From Burhinus oedicnemus (lineage: Eukaryota > Chordata > Aves > Charadriiformes > Burhinidae): a stretch of DNA of 64,000 nt. Shown one piece after another: positions 1 through 11,165 of this stretch; position 1 is the stretch's first letter, and the number at the start of each line of letters is the position of its first letter. The DNA lies in NCBI GenBank assembly GCA_008921705.1, contig VFFE01009164.1, positions 1,633,664 to 1,697,663 of the forward strand, written 5' to 3'. Made by a program: the position numbers and the translations under genes. The notes under the pieces are model-generated. The model had not been told where the DNA came from. It searched no databases and saw only the letters and a program-made list of their open reading frames with translations.

Positions 1-3000
1 CAACACCGAAATGGGAAGACTGTTACAGTTAAAAGGGCTAAAGAAAAGACTTGGAATTAAAGCCAAATTATATTATAAAATAACAGTATTACAAATGACA
101 CTTACAATTTTTTTTTTTCTTTAGATCAAAAGCAGAAATACATGCAGTATATGCATAATAGCACAGTAAAAGGGAATTTGAAGGTCACTACTATGCCTGG
201 TTTGGAGTACTTTTAGTTCCTGGTGTTCACAGCCTAGTTTGCATATTACCCTTCTCCAAAACACCCTGTTTAAAGCCACGTAAATTGTCAGGTGCCAGAA
301 CAGACCTGGATGCAGCTGTGTTGCAGGTGGGGATTTGTGCTCTATAAAACACAACCACTGAAGTGCTGTGGGATTGACAGTGCCTTAGATACCAGCTGGT
401 CCTAACAGGGCAACCAACCCCTTCTAGTCCAAGGAAATCCACTTCCACTGAGCGCAAACATAGAAACGAATAAACAGCAGGATGCCTAAAATGAAATTAG
501 AGACGTGCAGATTTAAGTCCTTCCAGAAATGGAATAAAGAAATGCATTCTCTTTTAGAGAAGAAATTAGTTCCAGTAATGCTGTACATTACCCTGGGAGT
601 AAGGAGAAGTCTTTCTACTGTAAATGATTCTTCTCCAGGTTTGATGCTTTTCTGCCGCAGTATGGACTCCACAGTGGGGAGAAAGGGCTTAATGACTATG
701 TTCTGCTGGCTCGAGCTGGCAATTGAGAATTAAACTCAGTGTAAACATGAATTTGAAATATGAAAAGGTATTTTTTTTCCATTTTATTTTTCTGTTTATA
801 GTAAGTATAATTGTATAAGAAACATTTTGTTTCCATAAAATATTTTCTAACACAGATGGCAAAGACTTCATTAAAATTGATAAATTATGAAGTAAAACAA
901 AATAAAATATTCTGAGATGAATTGTTTCTGACGTAACTCCAATGAAGTCCAAGAAGTTGCATGAAAATTAATTCAGCTCAACAAGCTTTATCCTACTTAG
1001 GGCAAAACACATCACATGGCATGGTTTATGGTAGCTTCAGCTATTCCTTAGCAAGCTCAAGCAAGTAGCTCACTCAAGCAGGTAATAGATCTCACATGAA
1101 AAAGTAACAGATCATATATTGAGGCATGCAAAGTGACGTTTCATCACAACAAAATGTCAACTAGTAATTCATTACATTCCTACAAATAAGTCAAGAAGAA
1201 ATATTCAGTATTCAATTACACCTAAGTGTGCTGGATTGCAACAGTTAATTTATTTGCGTATATTCCCTTCAGTTATTCAGCTTTTCACTTTGCAGTTAAT
1301 ATTGCACCCTAATAAAAGACCTTATTTAGGACTTCAGAAGAAGAAACTTGAAATTCATCAAAAGTGAATATTTCAAATTCTGTACTGATTTTTTAGTGCA
1401 TTCAAGATTATCTAGAACTTGTCTTGACGTTAAAGATCATCTCAGCAAAGACATGATGAACAACAGCATCTTTTGAGTTATTGGGACAGGAAGTTTAAGG
1501 GAATATTGGTTAAAATGTGTGGCTAACTGAACACAGAATATTGTAACATGAACTATAAAGAGACTTAGTAAATTAAGAATAGCTTAATGGAACCACTTAG
1601 TCATAATAATCCTAGAGGCTGTATCTATAGCAAGCAAAAAAAACCCTAAGCCAAATATTTCTATTGCTTTTCAGGTTGACAAGACTCCTTTTGCTTCTGT
1701 CTCCTGAGCAGTATGTGGATCTGGCGTTATTCTACATTAGTATTTTATGCACATTTCTTACAATTGTGAGTATTCATGAAATTTACATTACCTTTTCTCA
1801 TCACTATTAAACTAATTGCCAATATCAAATGATGTTTGCAAAAATACCGTATCTAGAATTCTACCAAAATAAAAATATTTCCATATGGAAAGAATACCTA
1901 GTCGATCCTTCCCAAAAATATTTAAATGAAAAATACTAAAACAAGCATATTTTACAAATAGAATAAATAATGCAGTGGAACAGAAGACTGTATGTTATAT
2001 TGCTATGTGAGATCATGGTATCACATCCAGAGACCTATAAAAATTTAGTTAATTTTGTGCATCTTCAATATGAGTTCATAATACACAGTACAGTTGCTCC
2101 TTTTGAGCTGCCAGAGAGTACACTATGGAATGAGTATTAAAAATATTGTCCATTCTGTGTTATATTTTCATAATATAGAATGCTCTTACTTACATATTGT
2201 GTATTATTCCTAATACGTATTCAGAGCATATATTGTAACAGCTCCTTTGAAACCACTAACATGTATGCTGTGAATGTGTATTAACAGCAGAATGCATTTG
2301 CATATTATGAGTCCATAATACTGAATGCACAATCAAATCTTTGATAAAAAGTCATTGCTATACATACAAGCAGAAGTTATTTTTGCGTGCTTCTCCCTCA
2401 CAACTGTGCCATCTTGCACAGTTGCTTCTTGGCCATGTCTTTACAACTCACAAAGAAAAAAAAAATCCAGTACTGCAATAATTCTATGAATTATAGTTTT
2501 CTTGAAGTAAAATATTTCATGAGGTCTTTTTTTTCCTCTCTCTGTTCTAGCTGATAATTATAATCAGTATTTTCTTTAATTGCCTGAATATATCCTCCTG
2601 CTTTTTCATTTTGGCGTCCATATAAATGACTGGGCAAAGGTCATAGCATCAAATGCTCATTTGGATATTACATGTAAAATACAGGTCATAGGAAAAACAA
2701 ACATAAAAATAAACCTCAGTCAGCTCTACTAGTATTTTTAACTATCATGAATTTGTTTGTTTCTATATTTGCCTAAAATAACAGGTTTTTTTGCCAGCCA
2801 GGATCATACAATTCTCTAGATTGGACAGAATTAAAATTACAAAATAACATTATAAAATAACATGATTACAAAACTTCATTTGGATCAAAAAGTTACTGTT
2901 TTTCTACACTGACAGATGAGCATCCTGGCAACCCATGCAAGTAAAGATGGAAAAAGGCACCCTTACTTGTCTAAAACAGGGAATTAAAGAAAAATAGTCT

Positions 3001-3590
3001 TCTGCCTCAGTTTCTTGCATAGCTAAACGAAAGTAATGCAAACCTTGGGTCCAGGCCTGATATCATTCTGTGTCTATGCTCACGGGTGAGGATTTTCCCC
3101 AGGAAGCAAAAGAAAAGCTAAGGCCAACTTGGCTTTTGCCCAGTTCCCTTCCTCATCCTTTAGGCTTGCTGGAATAGCTAGAAAGACACAAGAGGAAATG
3201 ATCTATATCGTTTCAAGGACTGCATAGTGATCATACTGACTATTAGTTTTAAAATACTTTCATTTGTATTATTTTAATAAGCAGTACTGAAAGGTATTTT
3301 ATAGGTCTGCTATCACCACAGAGGCATTAACTCCAAAAAGTATACAGGTAAGTATTCTAGCAATTAATGGCAAGTATAAACTACCAGCCATTCAAGAACC
3401 AAATATTTATGCATGAATATAATAATACCTCAGTTAAAATATTGATTAAATCAGAAAACACAAATTAGATTCAAAAAGTCCCCCATATAGCTGGCACTTT
3501 TGGATCACATATATAGGGATGCAGTCCTGCCCACTGAATGATGGACATGATTATATTCCCCATTATTGTGTGTAATGTCTCCACATATCA
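1..3590. other. AT-rich unique DNA, no gene seen
   Basis: The stretch has only short open frames, all below 90 codons and without coding-like composition. A T11 run lies at 108-118. A strong splice-donor match (CAG|GTAAGT) follows position 3348, and an in-frame 45-bp segment (3304-3348) precedes it after a TTTATAG acceptor-like site, but this is too short to call an exon. I recognise no interspersed repeat. It reads as intronic or intergenic avian DNA. Confidence 0.6.
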
Positions 3591-3616
3591 GAGAGAGAGA
3601 GAGTGTGTGTGTGTGT
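3591..3616. repeat. Compound microsatellite (GA)n(GT)n
   Basis: Six GA units (3591-3602) run directly into seven GT units (3603-3616), followed by ATGTGG. It is a short, pure compound dinucleotide repeat and is probably length-variable between individuals. Confidence 0.95.
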
Positions 3617-6600
3617 ATGTGGACATAAAATCACTGGAATTTTAGTGTTTTCCCTTTAAAAGAAATGGTTACATTTTAGTTTAGTGAGGAAGCCTATTAC
3701 ACTGTACAAATTCCTTCATTTCTCTTTTCCTTTTACTGTGGTTTATTTCAAACATTTTAAAGTATTAATGAAAATGCTGTAAAAGTCATAATGTTAAAGT
3801 ATAAATTTATTTAACATTGTTGTACATTATAAGAGCTATAAACAGGCTCCTTTAAACTTATACAAGCAGTTATTTTGAGGTCTGAGCTGTTTTCTTTTAT
3901 TTTATGATTGTAAATAAAAGTAAGATAGTTTGTACTCAATTATTTTATAATTCTACCATACTAGCTGCTCTCTCTCAGAGATTGTTTCAAGGTATAAATG
4001 CCAGCTGTCTATTAATTACCTTGATCATCAGTGATCAACAAATCCAAGTTAAATACTTTTCTGCGATTTTCCAAAATGAGCTTTACATCTTCACAATAAG
4101 TTACTTGGATTTTCAGTTTAATATGCTTTATTATAATAAGCATAAAGTTCTGATAACCATGATCTACAGCCAAGTACAATTTAAGCAATTGTGGCATTGG
4201 AGCTTTCACTGTAGAATCTCTGGTGTTCCAGTCCAGTTCCGGTCCAGTCCTGGATCTCTGACCAGTTCCCTGATTTTTGCCCAATTTTGTTATGCTACTA
4301 AAATAATTTTTATTTTTAAAAAGTTAGATTTTTTAATGTAATAGTGGTAAACCAATTCTGAGCTTGATCCAATACTCTTCAGAATCTAGTTAAACTTCAA
4401 GCACACTTTTATTATGGGCTTCAAGAAGATTTGACACCTGTTTTTTAGGGTAAAAGTTATACTTTTAATCAGTTTACACCATAAAGATAATTAAGGAGTA
4501 AATCAAGGGAGTAGCACAAATGCTACTGCCATTTTTTCTCAGGCATTTGTGACTTGCGGCAGGGACATGAGACATTCCGGCCCACTCCATCTTCCCCCAC
4601 CTCAGCATCAGTTTGTTCTGAGACTGGGATTAGGAGTACTCCTCCTATGGTCACCCCACACTCTCTGCCCAAAACAACACATACTTCTCACCAGAATTGT
4701 ATCTTGCCTCCTCGTATTACCATTTTCTGGATAATTCTGAAGAAGAATGATATAAAATTTAGAAAAGGGTTATTGAAGTGCTCTCGCAAAACACCATAGC
4801 ATCACCAAGGTCTTATTTTCTTGAGGAAACAAATACAATTTACATCTGGAAATTTATGTGAAGGAGCACTCAAGGCCTATATTCAATAAGTATTTCCTTC
4901 TGCCTGCCATTGTAATGGGATCAAATATGCTAAGAATTAAAAAAACCACATTAAATAGTCTGTGAGGATGTGAAATTATGCAAGTCATACTGTAAAAGCT
5001 TGGTGCCATATATGAAGAATTAGTACAAGAAACCCTAAATCTTAAGGAACATCTACGTTATCAGCCACTGAATTTTCTTTTTATAAAACTGTAGCTGGGA
5101 AAAACAAAACATGAGGATAAGGAGAAATACAAAGGTATGCTATTTTTTCCTTTATAATACCAAAAAAGAACTCTCTCATATGACATCCGCAGGTTCTAGT
5201 ATCTTGTCACACTTTAAATTCTCCTTTATGGGATTTGTTATGGAATGAGAAGTGGTGAATAGCACCAACAAGCTCCCATGACAAAGGAGACAGTATAATA
5301 CTTTTTAAAATAAAGCAGAAGATATTTGATCTCATTTTCTCAACATAAATGGGTGAACTTGGGAACAATGGAGTGACTTTGGCCTCACATTGCTGCAAAC
5401 GACATCAGAATCTTGACCTATGGATATAGCAATCTTAAATACTGCAATAATTTGCTCTGCAGTTTGCAGGGAAATACACAATCTGGGAATCTGGTAAAAT
5501 GAAGTGAAGGTTTTAGAAATACACAACAAATTTCTGTACATATACATTAACGTTTGTCTAAGTATCTGTCTAGACACCCATAGTTAACTACACTCACAAT
5601 GTGCATGCGTAAAGGATATGCTACAGTAGACCATGAGATTATACATTTATCCTCATTTGTGAAGGTGGGTGCCTAGAACTCATGAATGGAAAAAGATATA
5701 TTAGAAAGTATTTAATCCTAATCAATATTTATTAAAGGAGACAAAGTAACAGTAAGGCAAACCTACAGTACGTTAGAAAAAAAGCAGCAAGCTGGATTTC
5801 TTATCTTGCAATAGTTAATGAAGTTCTATGATTTATTTTAACCCTGAAGTGGGTTTTAAAAAACCCTAATTATATTAATGTACTAAAAGAAATACAATTG
5901 TCACTTAGTTTCATTAAGCGTGACAGGTGACAGTTCCAAAGATAAATGCTGAAACTTGTAAAAATTGCAAGTTCAGGTTGAAGTGACAATAATATGGTAG
6001 CAATGGGATGGAATTGTGCTGCTAGCTGCATTAATCAATACTACAATTTTTTTTTTAATGTATGAAGAATGTTTAATTTCATGAATTTATGACTAGGTTC
6101 TTTCTACTTAAGTATTCCTTTTGGTCTTTGGATTTTGGTTTCATTTTAAAACATTCTGGCTATTTATAAATCCACAGGCAATCTCATAAAATATCACTGT
6201 TGGGAAAGAATCAGTTTGCTGCATGCCATGTGCAATTTGGGAGATTGACAATGTAACTAAATCAATTAAAGGGGATATGGGTCTATTAAGACGGGAAAAG
6301 TACTATTGTCACCTGTGCTATACTCTATGTAAAATCAGAAGACTTAAATTTGTTCAGTTTATGGTATCTCACTTATCTTTGCAAACCACAGGCTACACCT
6401 GCAATCCCCTAGCAACACCTTGCATTTTTGTTTCCAGTTGTGAATGCATACACTACTGTACCAAGTTAGTGTTATATTTAGATTAGTACTGTCTGTATCA
6501 TAGTGTCACAGATCTGAAGCTCTTGAACTGGGACTGAGAGGATCCCTACTATAAAATATTTTCATTACAACTTTATGATTCAAAACACAAACATGCACAC

Positions 6601-7100
6601 ACGCTCCTTGCTGCCATGCACAGATGGGCTTTGCTTATGTTGTACTTTTTGATAGCCCACATAGTTGCATTTTAGTACTTTGGGATAAGCAAGCAGTTAA
6701 AAACTTTAACTTCTAATACAGTTTATGAGCAGTGGCAAGGTGTGTGTACAGTAGATGTTTATGAACAGCTATCAGCAAGAATACTTGCAGCACCTAGAAT
6801 AAGCACATATTTGGGCTATTTTCTTTCAATATGGTTAAATAACTTATATACAGTAATTGATACGTAAATTTAGACTTCAAAAATTGCAATAATGAAACCA
6901 TTTAAGCAATCTTCTTCACAGTACGATAAAATCAATATGTGAAGGGTTTCTGGAGCAAACTTTTAGCTCTGATTTGGGATACAAAACCCTTTCCAAGTAA
7001 AAATTCAGGCAGTACCAAGTATCAGACAGTACTGAAAACTACCCCCCTCAACAGGTCTAAGCATGTCTTTGACCCCATTAGACACAAGAAATAATGTAAA
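3617..7100. other. AT-rich unique DNA, no gene seen
   Basis: Open frames here (for example 3904-4341 plus, 145 codons) are AT-driven and show no family resemblance, splice context or codon bias that I can defend. No recognisable repeat is seen until the CR1 boundary at 7101. Confidence 0.55.
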
Positions 7101-7600
7101 CATAGAATCACAGAATCATAGAATGGTTTAGGTTGGAAGGGACCTTAAAAGTCATCTAGTTCCACTCCCCCTGCCATGGCCAAGTATACCTCCTGCTAGA
7201 CCAGGTTACTCAAAGCCCCATCCAGCCTGGCCTTGAACACCTCCAGGGATGGGGCATCCACAACTTCTCTGGGCAACCTGTTCCAGTGTCTCACCACCCT
7301 AATTGTAAAAAATTTCTTCCTAATATCTAACATAAACCTACTCTCTTTCAGTTTAAAACCGTTATCCCTCATTCTGTCACTCCCTGATAGGTAGGATGAC
7401 CTGATAGAGAGTCCTCCATCTTTCCTGTAGACCCCCTTTAGGTACTGGAAGGCTGCTATAAGGTCTCCCCAGAACCTTCTCTTCTCCAGGCTGAACAACC
7501 CCAACTCTCTCAGCCTGTCCTCATAGCAGAGGTGCTATAACCCTCTGTTCATCTTCACAGCCCTCCTCTGGACCCGCTCCAATAGGTCCATGTCCAACAG
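7101..7600 (-). mobile_element. CR1 LINE, 5'-truncated 3' end
   Basis: The + strand begins with three octamers (CATAGAAT, CACAGAAT, CATAGAAT at 7101-7124). Their reverse complement is the ATTCTRTG repeat that ends avian CR1 elements. The element therefore lies on the minus strand, with its 3' end at 7101 and its truncated 5' end near 7600. After a 3' UTR of roughly 95 bp comes the C-terminal part of ORF2 (stop codon at 7196-7198). CR1 copies are normally 5'-truncated, lack poly(A) tails and lack clear target duplications; all of this fits here. The frame contains a nonsense codon, so the copy is dead. It is the youngest-looking LINE in the window and direct evidence for a bird. The 5' boundary is approximate. 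Confidence 0.97.
7196..7597 (-). pseudogene. CR1 ORF2 C-terminal fragment (dead)
   Basis: Reading minus from about 7597 gives the familiar CR1 ORF2 tail: a segment ending [10 protein letters not shown], then [20 protein letters not shown], then [20 protein letters not shown], and an end at ALSNLV followed by TAG (7196-7198). These are the conserved residues downstream of the reverse transcriptase. A TAG at 7535-7537 replaces the glutamate codon usual before HL.YEDRL, so the frame is broken upstream. The downstream 102-codon open frame begins at a TTG, not an ATG, and has no promoter of its own. It is not a host gene. Gene finders could wrongly call it a small hypothetical protein. Confidence 0.95.
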
Positions 7601-9463
7601 GTCAACATTTTCACGTTGAATGTAAATAAATACATTACGTCAAGTGTAAATGACCATAAACCTATTGGTTGCTTTCTCTGCTAATATCACGTATTTCTGC
7701 TCTCTGCATGTTGTATAAGCTTCAAGTTACGGACTTGCAACTTATATTGCTCTTTACATTTCCTGTACATCTGGCTCATTATTCTCATGACCTACCAAAA
7801 TTCACATATAAATGGGTAATGTCTCTTAAATTTACTAATCCAGTTTGATTAAGAGACAATGTTCATAGTGGAGGAGTATATGAGGCAATTTACGGCTTTT
7901 GAGGGTGATTAAATGCTGAAATGGAGCCAAGGCATTTGATAATCACAAGAGCTATTTATTGCTGGAATATTCCAGCCACATGAACATTTTTCCCATCAGC
8001 CAGTAAGAGAAGCACATTTAACAAACAACATTAAGAAGACAGATTTTTCTAGATAAGTGAAGGTTTGAAATTCAATAATGTAACTACAGTTGAGAACCCC
8101 CACTTGTGTCCCACAAAGAGCAGGTATAGGTAAAACATATGTAGAATTCAGAAGGAATTTGTTCCTCTCTCTCAGAGCAGGGCTAAGGACAAATAATAGC
8201 ATGAGGGAGTTACCTGTGTAGAAACTGAGGGCTGAGACTGAAGTGTGAACATACACAATTTGAGTTAGGATTTATGACCCATTTTCATATTGCTACTGTA
8301 AATGAGTAACAATTATCATCTGCCAAACTGGCCTGTTAGCACATGTTGGAAACAAGTCCAAAGCAGTTGCAATTCTCTGGTATCATGGGAACAGGCCTGT
8401 TTCGTTTATACGTCCAAAACTATAAATGAAGTAAGGAATGATGCCTTAAGAGGAGGCCACTATGGAATTAGGAGAAGGGAGGCTTTGGTGGAAAACCCTC
8501 ATAGGAGTTTGGAGAGGAAGTTGGAGTTGAGGATTTGGGGGATGTTTTTTATTTTTGTTTTTGGTTCATGCCATGAGTCACAAGTAAAAGGCCAATGCAG
8601 GGATACTGCTCCATGATTATTTAGACACTGAATACCATGAGACTCAAATCATTCAGAGATCCCATACAGTAGCCCGCTATACACGAAATAGCAATGTTTG
8701 GTTATTTTATTTTTTTACAAAGAAGGCATCACTAGTACTCATGTAAAAACAAGGTAACATCTTCTGCAGCTGAACTACTAAACACAAGAACATTAGGCTG
8801 TAATCTGGTGACTTCCAGAACTGGGACAACCAATCTGTACACAATGGGTGGCATTTCTGATCATCATTCTCCTTCATCCTATTCCTCTGAACTCATATGT
8901 GTCAGTCTAAAGTGGTATAATATTCAACCCTCTTTTCATTTAGTGGAAACGAAGAAGAAAGGTGGAAGGAAGATGCTAGAGATTTGGGCAGGCAGCTTTG
9001 AAGAGTCTGTCCAAGTAGACTACACAGAAAGCAGTAACACCGCTTGCAGTTGCAAGCTGGCACTTCCTTAACTGTTCGTCAGAAAAGAAACATGAAGTGT
9101 TTGTCCTTCTCACTGACCATTATGGAGAAAAAGAAAAGAAGGCCCCATTTGCCCTAACAGTTTTCTATCTTCAGTTTTCTGAATTTCTCACTGCATATCC
9201 ACTAGCAATGATTTGCGGAGATAAATGGGATGAAATCCAGATTTCTGAATGGACCTAACAGTGTTTTTTAGCAGCATCCTAGCAAGGACTGGAGATGGAC
9301 TATTACTGCATGGTAAAATACATGAGTACTTTTATTTACGGTTGCTGGTTGTCTAATTTCAATGTCTAGTTTCTTCACCCTAGGTAATTTCAGAAGGAGG
9401 TAGGAAGACAGAGGGACACAGCATTGCAGGGAGGCGCTGATTTTCACTCCCCTTTGCTCACAG
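7601..9463. other. Unique DNA, no gene seen
   Basis: This is mixed AT-rich sequence. A 104-codon plus frame at 8302-8616 shows no recognisable motif, and its purine-rich second half (8430-8540) is low in complexity. Nothing is supportable as a gene. Confidence 0.5.
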
Positions 9464-9588
9464 GTGCTCTATAACTCCCTTACGCACATGGTCTCACACA
9501 GTGAAAGGGCGGAACTGAGGAGCTGCCATGTTGAGTCACTCCAGAGACTCTCCCAGAGCAGTCTGTCTCAGAGCGCAGGCAACAACAG
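9464..9588 (+). other. Spliced-looking 125-bp segment (possible exon)
   Basis: A pyrimidine-rich tract ending CTTTGCTCACAG precedes 9464, and AACAACAG|GTATTT marks a donor after 9588. The interval is richer in GC than its flanks. It is open in the frame starting at 9464 (VLYNSLTHMV near the start, SLSQSAGNN near the end), leaving two bases for the next codon. I do not recognise the peptide. It could be a lncRNA exon, a coding exon or a chance arrangement. The host-gene candidate at 35 kb is on the other strand, so this would belong to a different transcript. Confidence 0.25.
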
Positions 9589-9964
9589 GTATTTCGGGGA
9601 AAAGTGCAAGAAGTCAGTAATAAACGTGTGGAATAATTCCTTCACATCTACACATGACGAGATCTTATACTAATTTGCAAAGGGCTACTTTTTCTTTACC
9701 TCAGACATCAGACTTTGTCCATACAAGAGACCGTCCCTATGCATAAATGGTTTATGCAGTTCGATTGTTACATTCTGTTCTTCACAAAGAAATGTGTAAA
9801 ATCTCACTCTAATGTGATGAGAGATTCAATTTTTTTCTCTGAAAATCTATCAAGCCTCAAACTGAATAGGGAATAGGGTCCAACTGCGTTTCTTTAAACA
9901 CAGTTTCTTCTGTATCTACCATTGCCTTTTTTTTTTTTAAATCCAAGAAACCTCATCTGTCTTC

Positions 9965-10085
9965 TAAGGTCTACCACAGACTTTCACTGTATCTACAAGC
10001 AAAACACTTAATCTTTGCATGCCTTCTTTTTATTATCTGTGAAATAAGGATGGCGGTATTTGCTTCCCAGGAAGGTTATATTCGC
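9965..10085 (+). repeat. Fossil MIR-like tRNA-derived SINE
   Basis: The stretch follows the order of a CORE/MIR-type SINE: a CCACAGACTTTCACTGT segment, then CAAAACACTTAATCTTTGCA (the 'gggcaagtcacttaacctctctg' position), then ATTATCTGTGAAATAAGGAT (the 'catctgtaaaatggggat' position). It is heavily diverged and no tail remains. The orientation is sense on the + strand. The subfamily (MIR or a sauropsid relative) cannot be set by eye. Confidence 0.55.
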
Positions 10086-10895
10086 CTGAGAACCTGGGAC
10101 AGCGGGTACCAGTGAATTCAAAGCAGTAATTATTTGTTTAAAATCTCAAGACAAGAATTTGGGAAATCCACAAATACACCTGTCAATCATCTTCCACATG
10201 ACCATATCAGGAGACTCCATTAGGAGGCACCATTACCAGATTTCCAGTCTTGCCCAACTATCAGTGCTAAGTTTGGCCTGTCTCACCTGTGGTATTATTG
10301 ACAGAGATGGCTTTACCCACTTTTGCTTTCCTCAGGCAATCAGAAAAGATGTGATGACAAAATAAGAGCTACCATCAAGATAGCAGGGTAGTTATCTCTG
10401 AAAGCATACTGGGCCACGATTTCAGAACAATCCCACAACACTATTTAGAAGTTGACTGGCTTCTTGTTAAGGACATAGCAAATCAGTTTGTTCATTCTTG
10501 GGATGATAATGCCATTTCACTGAAGTACAACTGAGTTCCTTTTACGTTTTCTGTGTGCAGAAAAAACCCCGTAACAATACTGTTGAGCCTTCTGAAATGA
10601 ATACCTCTTGAAGCAATAAATCTGTTAAAGGAAAAAATGGTTTCTGGGCACCAGGGCTATGTGTTTAAGGATTTGAACTTTCTTAATGCCTAAAACCTGG
10701 AAAAAAAGTCCAGAAAGGACACCCAATTAGAAAGATATTGACTCATCCTGACAAAGAGTGGGGGGAGGGAGAAAGGGAGGAAGGAGGGAAGAGATCAAGG
10801 CTCACAACAAAAGACCTATTCATTTATAACAGCTTGGCTGTGGAACCATTCCAGCATGCTTAAAAATACTTTATCCATTAGTTGGGAACTATTTT
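10086..10895. other. Unique DNA with a purine-rich tract
   Basis: There is no gene. Positions 10756-10795 form a G/A-only-like tract (GTGGGGGGAGGGAGAAAGGG onward), a low-complexity polypurine run. Confidence 0.6.
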
Positions 10896-11165
10896 CTAAA
10901 TGACAACTTGCTGCCCACATCTGACCACAACCAGCTCCCTTTTCACATTGAACGCAGCGAGGTTCACGTTGTCAAAAGCGGCTTGCCACCTCTTCTGGAC
11001 GTTGTAGGGGGGTGAGGCAGAGTAAAGCAGAGGTGCCCTGTGCGAAACAAAAATCCCTGACCTCCAGCATATAGAGAGGGGAAGTACAATGCCGTTCAGT
11101 TCCTCCCAGGCTATTTTAAGAAAAGAGGACAAATGAATACAACATTTAACTAGAGTTCTCCTCAC
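10896..11165 (-). other. CpG-retaining open frame, possible exon or gene relic
   Basis: A minus-strand frame of 89 codons ends at a TAG (10896-10898). Its C-terminal half is strikingly coding-like: after a pyrimidine-rich ATTTTTGTTTCGCACAG acceptor-like site (AG at 11038-11039) it reads APLLYSASPPYNVQKRWQAA, then FDNVNLAAFNVKREL. The other two frames contain stops there. About five CpGs lie within roughly 110 bp (in codons such as AAC-GTC, GCC-GCT, AAC-GTG, CTC-GCT, GCG), unlike the AT-rich surroundings. No strong donor is visible; the best, CAGCAA|GTTGTC, is weak. It could therefore be a terminal exon, a relic of a retroelement or processed gene, or chance. I do not recognise the family. Confidence 0.35.

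Noticed and set aside
3304..3348. 45-bp in-frame segment before a perfect GTAAGT donor
   Set aside because: The acceptor has a poor pyrimidine tract and the segment is too short to separate from chance without transcript data.
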